From: an uncultured Fretibacterium sp.
GTDB taxonomy: Bacteria > Synergistota > Synergistia > Synergistales > Aminobacteriaceae
Direction of reading: 5' to 3'
DNA length: 64,000 nt
Assembly (NCBI GenBank): GCA_937915755.1
Contig: CALGGR010000325.1
Span: 15,744 to 79,743 of the forward strand
The notes under the pieces were generated by a model. That model saw nothing but the letters and a program-made list of their open reading frames with translations, was not told where the DNA came from and made no database searches. The stretch's first letter is position 1. Each line of letters opens with the position of its first letter. Below, piece by piece: positions 26,266 to 33,791 of this stretch. The position numbers and the translations under genes were made by a program.

Positions 26266-27267
26266 ATGGAAAATATATTATTGTTGTTTACATCGGAGCT
26301 TCCTTGCTGGGATTACGAGACCGTCAGGATAGCGGGGGAAGACCCTGAAGGATTAGAACCTCTCGTTGAAGCCGGAGACCTCGCAAAAATCGGAGGGGGC
26401 TATGTCCTCACGGCTCAGGGAGTAAGGACGCGCGAGGAGACCGCGAAGGAGCTTTATCTCCCTGTAACTCCGGCAGGCGAAATCATCACTGATGCATCGA
26501 AAGCCGCCGAACTTCTGGGCTTAAACGTCATGGCGCAGTATTTAGACCGCGCATTTGTTACGGACTGGGGCATTAAGGAGGTAACTGTGAGTGAGATGTT
26601 CCCGATAATGCCCTGCCTCGAAGATAACGAATATTTTGCGTTTGAGGGTGAACGTGTAAAAGCAGTTTGGCCGGAACACGAGGACGTGAAGAAATTTCTT
26701 GCCGACTTCCCGAATGTAGGAGTTGCCGCAAGAAAATTCCCTGCTCCCGGACAGAAAGCTCTCGATGAATGGGCGGGAAGAAATAATCTCAGCTATGGAA
26801 GCCTCACTGTTGATTTCGTTCTGAGGAGCCGCGCGGATTTCAACCACTACAAGAATTATGAGCAGTTGCCGTCGGACAAATTCAAATTCCTTGATGCTGA
26901 TGAATTATTCGTGAAGAAGGTTTCAGGGAGGCCAGAAGAATTGTTACCTTTCATCGGCAAACTTCATATATTCCTGATGGAACAGAGGCGAATTTTCCTC
27001 CCCGGCTGGTTCGACATCGACCACGATGAAAACGAGGACTGGCATCTTCTCGCGTTCGTTACGGACAATGAGGAGCAGCTTGAAAATCTCACAATGACTT
27101 TGAGGAAATGGGGGCATGATCTGATTGACCCTGCTAACCCTCTATTCATACTTGGAACTAGCATAGAGAGGCTTCGCAACCAGAAAGAGCAGAAACGCAA
27201 CATGTATGACTGGTTCCAAGAGGAGGCTGTTCGCATAATGAGGCCAGACGGTGAGGACGGTGAATAG
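26266..27267 (+). CDS. Unrecognised soluble protein, first of two tandem paralogues
   Basis: This 333-residue protein is of no family I recognise. It has no signal peptide or membrane segment. ATG 26266 is chosen because the upstream part of the open frame covers the trxB terminator. Features shared with the next gene are LLLFT-ELPCWD near the start, GLNVMAQYLDRAFVTDWGIKE, MPCLEDNEYFAFEGERVKA-WPE, RPEELLPFIGKLHIF, RRIFLPGWFDID, and near the C-terminus LRKWGHDLIDPA and LGTSIERLRNQ. Two Cys are conserved between the paralogues (in ELPCWD and PCLED). It starts a five-gene coupled operon ending in a radical-SAM gene. Confidence 0.75.
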   Translation: MENILLLFTSELPCWDYETVRIAGEDPEGLEPLVEAGDLAKIGGGYVLTAQGVRTREETAKELYLPVTPAGEIITDASKAAELLGLNVMAQYLDRAFVTDWGIKEVTVSEMFPIMPCLEDNEYFAFEGERVKAVWPEHEDVKKFLADFPNVGVAARKFPAPGQKALDEWAGRNNLSYGSLTVDFVLRSRADFNHYKNYEQLPSDKFKFLDADELFVKKVSGRPEELLPFIGKLHIFLMEQRRIFLPGWFDIDHDENEDWHLLAFVTDNEEQLENLTMTLRKWGHDLIDPANPLFILGTSIERLRNQKEQKRNMYDWFQEEAVRIMRPDGEDGE

Positions 27268-28267
27268 CGCGGATAATACCCTCCTTCTTTTCACGCCTGA
27301 GCTTCCATGCTGGGACGCTGAGACTGTGGGGCTTGCGGGTGATGACCCGAAATCACTTGCAGAGCTTGAAGCCGCCGGAAACGTAGCGAGGCTTGGAGGA
27401 GGGTATGTTCTCACACGCAAGGGCATCCAAACACGGAAAATTGTGTCGCGCGAAAATTATGTGCCTTCAATGAAGATTGACACCCTTGTAACCGATGAGC
27501 ACGAAGCCTCTCGAAGCCTTGAGTTAAACAGAATGGTTCAGCTTTTGGATCGAGCTTTCATGACCGAGTGGGGGATAAAGGAGTTCAAGATCAATGAGAC
27601 TTTCCCCGTTGTCCCATGCCTTGAAGACGATGAATACTTTGCGTTTGAGGGTGAACGTGTCAAAGCGATATGGCCTGAGAATGAATACGTAAAATCCTTC
27701 ATGGCTGAATTTCCCGATAACGGCTACGAAGCAAGAAAGCTGCCCGCTCCCGGCCCTGAAGCACTCTCACAATGGGCTGAAAGACATCATGCACCGCGCG
27801 GGAATTTCAAGGTCGAGTTCGTACTGAGGCATCATCACGACTTCGCGCACTACAGACAGTTGCCCACGCCGGAGGGAGACATTTTCGGTTTCGTCAACGC
27901 GGGAATAATCTTCGCACGAAAATTCAGAGGTAAGCCTGAAGAATTGCTGCCCTTCATCGGGAGAATACATGTATTCTTCACGATGCAAAGGAGGATATAT
28001 ATTCCGGGCTGGTTCGACATGGACAGCGAGGAGCAGGAGCCGGGAAAGATGGTAACTTTCATCACTGACACTGACGATGAACTCCGTGAACTAACGAGGA
28101 CGCTCAGGCGTTGGGGGCTTTCACTGATTGAGCCGGCCTGCCCTATTTACATCATGGGTACAAGCATAGAGCATCTTCGTAATCAGGAGACAAAGAGCAT
28201 GATTTACGACTGGTTTGCAGAGGAGACTGTGAAGATCTTGCGCCCCGACTTTCAGGACGAGGAATGA
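27251..28267 (+). CDS. Unrecognised soluble protein, second tandem paralogue
   Basis: This 338-residue protein is collinear with the preceding one over its whole length and clearly arose by tandem duplication. Shared blocks are LLLFTPELPCWDAETV, LNRMVQLLDRAFMTEWGIKE, PCLEDDEYFAFEGERVKAIWPE, GKPEELLPFIGRIHVF, RRIYIPGWFDMD and the C-terminal TSIEHLRNQ-MIYDWFAEE. Differences cluster in the middle (residues 170-215), so the two may form a heterodimer. GTG 27251 with GAGG seven bases upstream is the likely start and overlaps the previous gene by 17 bases. Function is unknown. Confidence 0.75.
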   Translation: MRTVNSADNTLLLFTPELPCWDAETVGLAGDDPKSLAELEAAGNVARLGGGYVLTRKGIQTRKIVSRENYVPSMKIDTLVTDEHEASRSLELNRMVQLLDRAFMTEWGIKEFKINETFPVVPCLEDDEYFAFEGERVKAIWPENEYVKSFMAEFPDNGYEARKLPAPGPEALSQWAERHHAPRGNFKVEFVLRHHHDFAHYRQLPTPEGDIFGFVNAGIIFARKFRGKPEELLPFIGRIHVFFTMQRRIYIPGWFDMDSEEQEPGKMVTFITDTDDELRELTRTLRRWGLSLIEPACPIYIMGTSIEHLRNQETKSMIYDWFAEETVKILRPDFQDEE

Positions 28268-28944
28268 TGTATTACTTCGAGAGCAAATGCACAAATCCTG
28301 AATACAATTTAGCCCTTGAGGAATATTTATGCGGTTTTGGCCGTGAGATGTTTATGCTATGGCGTAATAAGCCGTCAGTCATCATCGGCAGGTTCGGAGT
28401 CGTCAATGATGAGGTTGATACAAAATTCGCTGAGGCTGAGGGGATTCGTATTGTCCGCAGAAACTCAGGGGGAGGAGCTGTTTATCACGACTTGGGGAAC
28501 GTGAACTACAGCTTCATTCTCAGGGACAGCAAGAAATTCACGCTTGAGCATTTCGCGCGAATCATCATGAGGACACTTGAGGCTATCGGCATAAATTCAC
28601 GTCTTGATTTCCGGCACAATGACATTCTTGCTGACGGTCTCAAAATTTCCGGCTCCGCGCAATATCATCATGAGGGTATAATCCTTCATCACGGCACTTT
28701 GCTCTTCGATTCTGACCTGAATATTATCCCGCGTGTTCTGAAACGTTCGGGAAACGTCGCAAACATCAGGCCGTTGCTTAAAAACGATATGAATGTTGAG
28801 AAGTTTATGAGGACTTTGGCGGACAATATTGGTGAGACGAAAAATTTTCAGCTTCCCAAAAATGAGGACGTGGAAAAATTATTGCGTCTAAAATATTCAA
28901 ATCCTAAATGGAACATGGAGGGTGTAAAAATTGATAACCTTTGA
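28264..28944 (+). CDS. Lipoate-protein ligase / lipoyltransferase-like protein
   Basis: This 226-residue protein belongs to the LplA/LipB/BirA fold family. RRNSGGGAVYHDLGNVNYSF matches the conserved lipoate-binding segment (RR-GGGAVYHD-GN), and Lys127 in DILADGLKISGSAQ matches the catalytic Lys (KISG-A). It lacks the small C-terminal domain of full-length LplA, so it may act as a transferase or need a partner for activation. It overlaps the upstream paralogue gene by four bases and the GcvH-like gene by 14. The obvious substrate is the GcvH-like protein encoded next. Confidence 0.85.
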   Translation: MMYYFESKCTNPEYNLALEEYLCGFGREMFMLWRNKPSVIIGRFGVVNDEVDTKFAEAEGIRIVRRNSGGGAVYHDLGNVNYSFILRDSKKFTLEHFARIIMRTLEAIGINSRLDFRHNDILADGLKISGSAQYHHEGIILHHGTLLFDSDLNIIPRVLKRSGNVANIRPLLKNDMNVEKFMRTLADNIGETKNFQLPKNEDVEKLLRLKYSNPKWNMEGVKIDNL

Positions 28945-29311
28945 CAAGAATGTGCGTTACACTAAATCGAATGAGTGGGCAAGAAAAATTGATGACGTTA
29001 TCCGCGTCGGCATTGATGATTATTCTCAGTCATCGCTTGGTGATATTGTTCACATTGAAGTCATTGCGCCGTTGTCCAACGTAACCGCCGGAAAATCATT
29101 CGGCTCGATCGAGGCCACAAAGTCCGTATGCGACATAATTGCCCCAATCTCAGGCATAATTCTGCGCGTCAACGATGAAGTCATCAAATCACCTCAGCTC
29201 ATAAATTCAGACCCGTTCGGTCAAGGCTGGATTGCCGAAATTAAGCCCAGCGATGTATCAGAACTCGACGGTCTCATGACCTCTGAGGAATACGAGAACT
29301 TCATACGATGA
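28931..29311 (+). CDS. GcvH-like lipoyl carrier protein
   Basis: This 126-residue protein has the GcvH fold: YTKSNEWARKIDDVIRVGIDDYSQSSLGDIVHIE at the start, then the lipoylation hairpin SIEATKSVCDIIAPISG with Lys64 as attachment site, and QGWIAEIKPS near the end. The canonical ESVKA is here EATKS, but the Lys is kept. No GcvT or GcvP is present in the window, so it probably serves another reaction. TTG 28931 is used as start with GGAGGGTG upstream. It sits between the lipoate ligase-like and radical-SAM genes, overlapping both. Confidence 0.85.
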   Translation: MITFDKNVRYTKSNEWARKIDDVIRVGIDDYSQSSLGDIVHIEVIAPLSNVTAGKSFGSIEATKSVCDIIAPISGIILRVNDEVIKSPQLINSDPFGQGWIAEIKPSDVSELDGLMTSEEYENFIR

Positions 29312-30258
29312 CCCAGCTCTCGGAACGTATCCGCAAAGTCAGGCAGTTCAAGCGCGAAATCTATCAGGAGTACGGCTTCTATTACTACGTCCCGATGGCC
29401 GAGGCTTACACTGTGCAAGTCCCCGTTACGGTGAGCTGTTCATACGGAAAATGCCTTTACTGCGACTTGAATCAGGGAATGACCTTCCGCGAACTCAGCC
29501 TCAAAGAGATTGAAGCGAACATTGAGAAACTGCGCTATATTAACGATAAACCGTCAAAACGTTTCCTTCTCGCGGGCGGTAATCCGTTCGTATTAAGTGC
29601 TGAAAAATTACTGAGAATATCCGAGATGATTCATGCTCACTTCCCGGAGTGCGAATATATTTCCGCGTTCTCAAGAGCCGATGACATAACACGCAAAAGC
29701 CCCGACGATTTGAGAATGCTTCATGAGGCCGGCTATGACAGATTATGTATAGGGATTGAGAGCGGCTGTGATGATGTCCTGAAGTTCCACGAAAAGGGCG
29801 TAACACGTTCCCAGAACCTTGAGGCTATGAAGATGCTTGACGATGCGGGGATAAAATACTCAACATACATAATGCTTGGACTTGGAGGACGCTCAATGTC
29901 GGAGGCTCACGTCAAAGATACCGCCTCACTCCTGAATAACGCCAATCCTTTCGAGCTTACCGTTGTAACTCTAGTACTTTTCAAGGGCGCGAGGCTCATA
30001 GAGAAGGTGAGGTCTCATGAATTTTTGCGAATGTCCCCCTTCGACGCGCTGAAAGAAGAACGCGAACTCCTCTCATTACTCACTATCAACACGGTATTCA
30101 ACGCAACTCACAAGACAAATCTTTTCCCCATCAAGGGCAGAATACCAGAACATAAGAACATACTGATAAAGAAAATCGACAATGCCGTTAATGAAATCTC
30201 GGAGGCCGGATTAAAGCAATATGAGCTTAAACGATGGCACAAATGGGGAATAGAGTAG
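29308..30258 (+). CDS. Radical-SAM protein with CX4CX2C cluster motif
   Basis: This 316-residue protein has VTVSCSYGKCLYCDL (Cys spacing CX4CX2C) as the 4Fe-4S/SAM site, the motif LLAGGNPFVLS (GGxP-type, SAM binding) and RLCIGIESGCDDVL, all typical of Elp3/HemN-like radical-SAM enzymes. The CX4CX2C variant occurs in a broad uncharacterised branch. No extra cluster or B12 domain is seen. It overlaps the GcvH-like gene by four bases (ATGA) and ends the operon. A role on the lipoyl carrier (for example sulfur insertion) is an inference from position. Confidence 0.85.
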   Translation: MTQLSERIRKVRQFKREIYQEYGFYYYVPMAEAYTVQVPVTVSCSYGKCLYCDLNQGMTFRELSLKEIEANIEKLRYINDKPSKRFLLAGGNPFVLSAEKLLRISEMIHAHFPECEYISAFSRADDITRKSPDDLRMLHEAGYDRLCIGIESGCDDVLKFHEKGVTRSQNLEAMKMLDDAGIKYSTYIMLGLGGRSMSEAHVKDTASLLNNANPFELTVVTLVLFKGARLIEKVRSHEFLRMSPFDALKEERELLSLLTINTVFNATHKTNLFPIKGRIPEHKNILIKKIDNAVNEISEAGLKQYELKRWHKWGIE

Positions 30259-30286
30259 TAACGTTTTGCGTTATTGCTTTTAACCA
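30259..30286 (+). promoter_or_regulatory. Conserved motif downstream of the radical-SAM gene and upstream of the ABC importer
   Basis: TTTTGCGTTATTGCT (30264-30278) is an exact 15-base match, in the same orientation relative to the following gene, to the site upstream of yedE at 8922-8908. It is flanked by GTAACG and TTTTAACC, also echoed at the yedE site. Confidence 0.4.
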
Positions 30287-30331
30287 CTGAAAAAATTAAA
30301 CTCTATAAAAAATATATTCCCAATTCACCAT

Positions 30332-30454
30332 CAAAGGAGGCTCGAGCAATGCACTGTATGTTCACGTGAAATAAATATTTTTATGCACGTGGTGCATTCT
30401 GTCGCTTTGCAACGGCCTGATACTCAAGTCAAAAACATCTTTCCGTCTGCAAAG
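30332..30454 (+). promoter_or_regulatory. Structured leader with short reading frame before the ABC importer
   Basis: A strong AAAGGAGG (about 30333-30340) precedes ATG 30349, which opens a seven-codon frame, MHCMFT then TGA (30367-30369). The start codon lies in a nested hairpin: AATGCAC (30348-30354) pairs with GTGCATT (30392-30398), and two CACGTG copies (30363-30368, 30386-30391) pair inside. A second hairpin, CTTTGCAACGG (30405-30415) with CCGT and TGCAAAG (30443-30454), follows. The arrangement looks like a translated attenuator. No ligand class is recognised. Confidence 0.45.
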
Positions 30455-30504
30455 GGCAGCAATTCACACTAAGTTACAACAATAAACTAAAACAGGAGTA
30501 AACT

Positions 30505-31518
30505 ATGCAAAATCTCAATCATCTTACACGTGAGAGTCTTACAGAGCTTGAAAGTGCTCCGCGTACTGCTTCACGTATAATAATTGATTATATAATCTGC
30601 CTGATGCCGGTAGTCTTCGGTTGTTTGGCTGTTGCTGAATACATTTTTGTCCCCAACCTAAGCGGCAATGTCAGCACAAACTCATACATATATTTCTTGT
30701 GCGTGCTGATACTTTTAGCCGTTACGTTTTTCATCGCGTCTCTTTTCAGCAAAAAGGCTTTCTTGATTCTCAGGTATAAAGCTCCGTTTTATGCTTTCGT
30801 TTTTATACTGCTGACCTTGTACGACTACATGACGTTGAAGACCGGAAGACTCGTTCTCCCATATTTCCCGTGGGCTGACCAGATTTTGAATGCCATGTGG
30901 GACGACAGAGCATATCTCCTCGATTGTGCTTGCAACTCGTTAAAGTTATTGTTCAGCGGTTACTTCTCAGGAGCAATTCTCGGACTCATCACGGGAACAG
31001 CCTGCGGTTGCAGTAAAACAGCGGACTATTGGATCTCGCCGTTCATGAAACTTGTGGGAGCAATTCCATCGCCGACATGGATTCCGATTGTCATGGTCAT
31101 TGCCTCAACGCTATTCAGCGGTGCGGTCTTCATCATCGCGCTTGGGGTATGGTACTCGCTCACTATCGCAACGATGACCGGCATACGTAACATTGACCGC
31201 TCATTCTATGATGCCGCGAAAACTCTGGGGGCTGGACGAACTCAGCTAGTGTTTCATGTTGCGCTCCCGTTCGCAGTCCCGAACATACTTCAAGGCTTGA
31301 CGCAGGGCATGAGTTCAGCGTGTCTCGTTCTTATTACTGCTGAGATGGTAGGAGTCGAATCGGGGCTAGGCTGGTATGTGTCATGGCAAAAGAGCTGGGC
31401 GCAATACGGCAAAATGTACGCCGCAATAGTCGTGTTGTGCGTGGTCTTTGTGGTCGTTAATCGCGGACTTGAGGCAATAAGGCGGAGGCTTTTGAGGTGG
31501 CAGGAGGGCTTAGTGTGA
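30505..31518 (+). CDS. ABC transporter permease, sulfonate/nitrate/taurine type
   Basis: This 337-residue permease of the SsuC/TauC group has a two-helix N-terminal extension (about residues 25-85) followed by the usual six-helix domain. The EAA-type loop is DRSFYDAAKTLGAGRTQLVFHVALPFAVPNI near residues 235-265. It precedes its ATPase by one base and the binding-protein gene by about 800 bases. AACAGGAG precedes the ATG. Substrate is unknown. The neighbouring Se/S genes make a sulfur or selenium compound plausible. Confidence 0.83.
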   Translation: MQNLNHLTRESLTELESAPRTASRIIIDYIICLMPVVFGCLAVAEYIFVPNLSGNVSTNSYIYFLCVLILLAVTFFIASLFSKKAFLILRYKAPFYAFVFILLTLYDYMTLKTGRLVLPYFPWADQILNAMWDDRAYLLDCACNSLKLLFSGYFSGAILGLITGTACGCSKTADYWISPFMKLVGAIPSPTWIPIVMVIASTLFSGAVFIIALGVWYSLTIATMTGIRNIDRSFYDAAKTLGAGRTQLVFHVALPFAVPNILQGLTQGMSSACLVLITAEMVGVESGLGWYVSWQKSWAQYGKMYAAIVVLCVVFVVVNRGLEAIRRRLLRWQEGLV

Positions 31519-31519
31519 T

Positions 31520-32287
31520 ATGAATGTGCTTGAATTGAACCACGTTTACAAAAGTTTCGCGCGTTCCGACAGCAACGGAGTTACTCAGGCGGTCAGCGAC
31601 ATAAATTTTTCTGTCAATGACGGTGAATTTCTCTCAATCGTCGGGCCTTCAGGCTGCGGAAAGTCAACGATAATGCGCCTCATTGCGGGATTGATTTTTC
31701 CGACCGCCGGAACAATCACACTCAACGGCGAAATCATCAAGGGCACTGACACCGAGAGAGGCATGGTGTTTCAGAAGCCTACGTTATTTCTTTGGCTCAC
31801 TGTAGAAGAAAACCTGAACTTCACGGCTACGATGAAGAAGCAGAGGCACAATCCCGACTACATGGCCGAAGCTGAAAGGCTCCTCGAACTTGCGGGGCTT
31901 TCGGAGTTCCGTCATGACTTCCCTCACCAGTTATCCGGCGGAATGGCTCAAAGGCTCGCGCTAATACGAACAATGATAAATCACCCCAAAGTTTTTTTGC
32001 TCGATGAACCTTTGGGAGCTTTGGACGCATTCACACGAATGAACATGCAGGACGAAATCCTCAAATTGTGGCAGAGGTCAAAACATATAGTCTTGATGGT
32101 AACTCATGACATCGACGAGGCTATATATCTCGGTACGCGAATAATCGTAATGGCACCAAGACCCGGAAGGATTCGCGCTGACCTTAGAAATGACATGCCT
32201 TATCCGAGAGCGAGAACAAGCGATGAGTTTTTACAGTGGCGAAAAAAGGTTTTAGAACTGCTCAATTTCGGGCAGACTATAAATTAA
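31520..32287 (+). CDS. ABC transporter ATP-binding protein, SsuB/TauB type
   Basis: This 255-residue ATPase shows Walker A GPSGCGKST (about residue 43), Q-loop VFQKPTLFLWLTVEEN, signature LSGGMAQR, Walker B VFLLDEPLGALD and H-loop VTHDIDEA. These match the nitrate/sulfonate/taurine subfamily that pairs with TauC-type permeases. It starts one base after the permease stop. Confidence 0.87.
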   Translation: MNVLELNHVYKSFARSDSNGVTQAVSDINFSVNDGEFLSIVGPSGCGKSTIMRLIAGLIFPTAGTITLNGEIIKGTDTERGMVFQKPTLFLWLTVEENLNFTATMKKQRHNPDYMAEAERLLELAGLSEFRHDFPHQLSGGMAQRLALIRTMINHPKVFLLDEPLGALDAFTRMNMQDEILKLWQRSKHIVLMVTHDIDEAIYLGTRIIVMAPRPGRIRADLRNDMPYPRARTSDEFLQWRKKVLELLNFGQTIN

Positions 32288-32306
32288 ATTCAAGGGGGTA
32301 TCCGCA

Positions 32307-33314
32307 TTGAAGAAATTATTTGCGGTAATTCTGGCGGTATCGGTTTTCGTCTCAGGCGCATTCGCTATGACACCTGAGGAGGAAGAAGCAGCATGGAAGA
32401 ATGAGCCTGCTTACGGGAAGGTCATCAAGGTTGGCTATAACGGCGGGCTTTGCACGGGGACTCTCGGCATAACTCAGGCAAAGGGCTTCTTCGAGGCTGA
32501 AGGTCTGAACGTTGAGCTTGTACGCTATCAGGGCGACACCGTAACTCTCGGTGATGCTCTCGGAACGGGCAAGATCGACATTGCGGGCGGACACATTGCG
32601 ACGCTTCTCGTTCCTGCGGCCAACGGGGTACAGATGAAGTTCACGACGGGAATGCACACAGGCTGTAAATCACTGTGCGTTCTCGCTGACAGCCCTTACA
32701 AGACAACGAAAGACCTTGAGGGCAAAACCATCGCAATCACAACGAGCATCGGCGGTTCAGACCAGAACATCACAATGCGTTTCCTTCTGAGGGACGGAAT
32801 CGACCCTGTTCGCGGTGTGAAGTACAAATCAACTGACTCGGGCGCGGCGGTTCTTGCGATGCAGAACGGTGAGATAGCGGCGGCACTCTTGAGCGACCAG
32901 TTCATTCAGAAGTTCTTGGAGAACGGAACACTCAGGATAATCCGCTCAATCACGTTTGATGATGACTTCAAGGACGAGACATGCTGCATCTTCGCCGTGT
33001 CAAAGGCAATCTGTGAGAATAGCCCAATCACCGCGAAGAAGCTCACCCGCGCCCACGAGAACGCCCGCAAATGGATCATGGGCAACCGCGAGGAAGCTGT
33101 GAGATTGATGCTCGACAACAAATGGGCATCAGGCGATTTCGACAAGGTTCTTGCGTTCTACAACACTCTCGACTATTCCGTAGACGACGCTACAACTGAG
33201 GCAACATTGCGGAAGGTCATCGACGACTACAAGACATGCGGAATCCTCAACAAGAGCTTTGACACCGAAGAAACACTTGCCCGCGTTTGGGACGGCGTTT
33301 TGATGGAGAAATAA
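32307..33314 (+). CDS. ABC transporter substrate-binding protein, NMT1/SsuA type
   Basis: This 335-residue protein has a signal peptide (about residues 1-20, ending AFA). It shows the SsuA/NMT1 pattern: VGYNGGLCTGTLGITQAKGFFEAEGLNVELV, then GDALGTGKIDIAGGHIATLLVPAANGV and DLEGKTIAITT. It is unusually rich in Cys for a periplasmic protein (Cys in GGLC, TGCKSLC, ETCC, TCG), which might bind metals or chalcogens. TTG 32307 is the start, with GGGGG upstream. It belongs with the two preceding ABC genes. Confidence 0.84.
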   Translation: MKKLFAVILAVSVFVSGAFAMTPEEEEAAWKNEPAYGKVIKVGYNGGLCTGTLGITQAKGFFEAEGLNVELVRYQGDTVTLGDALGTGKIDIAGGHIATLLVPAANGVQMKFTTGMHTGCKSLCVLADSPYKTTKDLEGKTIAITTSIGGSDQNITMRFLLRDGIDPVRGVKYKSTDSGAAVLAMQNGEIAAALLSDQFIQKFLENGTLRIIRSITFDDDFKDETCCIFAVSKAICENSPITAKKLTRAHENARKWIMGNREEAVRLMLDNKWASGDFDKVLAFYNTLDYSVDDATTEATLRKVIDDYKTCGILNKSFDTEETLARVWDGVLMEK

Positions 33315-33326
33315 GGAGGCATTATC

Positions 33327-33725
33327 ATGAAGAAATTATTGTGTGCGTTATTAGTGGTACTTGCGGTTGCGGGTGTCGTACTCGCTAAGGATTACAAGGC
33401 TCAGGACGCTGATGTCGCAGGGCCGAGAGCAAAGTTGAAAGAAGCCGCGCCGGAAATGATGGGTGCGTTCGGAAATCTTGGGGCAGTCGTACTGAAGGAC
33501 GGTGCAATTTCCCTCAAGGAGAAGGAACTGATTGCTGTAGCGTTGAGCATTCAGAACAGGTGCGAAACTTGCATAATGTCCCATGTCAAGAACGCGATAA
33601 AAGCCGGAGTTACTCGTGAGGAACTCGTCGACATGCTTGGTGTCTGCGTACTCATGGGAGGCGGGCCTAATTCCGCGTACGCCGCTACGGTTCTTGAAGT
33701 CTACGACCAGTTCACGGCAAAATAA
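33327..33725 (+). CDS. Exported AhpD/carboxymuconolactone decarboxylase-like protein
   Basis: This 132-residue protein has a clear signal peptide (MKKLLCALLVVLAVAGVVLAK). An AhpD-like domain follows: LKEKELIAVALSIQNRCETCIMSHVKNAIKAGVTREEL holds the CxxC and nearby His of AhpD-type disulfide reductases or peroxidase partners. Family members are normally cytoplasmic, so the export signal is unusual. It follows the binding protein by 12 bases and is probably cotranscribed. It may handle thiols or selenols in the periplasm together with the Cys-rich binding protein. Confidence 0.8.
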   Translation: MKKLLCALLVVLAVAGVVLAKDYKAQDADVAGPRAKLKEAAPEMMGAFGNLGAVVLKDGAISLKEKELIAVALSIQNRCETCIMSHVKNAIKAGVTREELVDMLGVCVLMGGGPNSAYAATVLEVYDQFTAK

Positions 33726-33791
33726 GAACAATCTGAAAGTTTCAGGGCAGGGGGAGAAAGTTCTTTCTGTCCTGTTTCTGTTACAGGAGCA

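Noticed and set aside
30349..30417. Read-through of UGA 30367-30369 to form a 22-residue selenopeptide
   Set aside because: No family match and no bSECIS of the kind seen in grdB/grdH; a leader peptide ending at UGA is simpler.
33726..33791. Possible terminator hairpin between the AhpD-like and first DCCP genes
   Set aside because: Pairing is imperfect and no clear T run follows, so the genes may still be cotranscribed.
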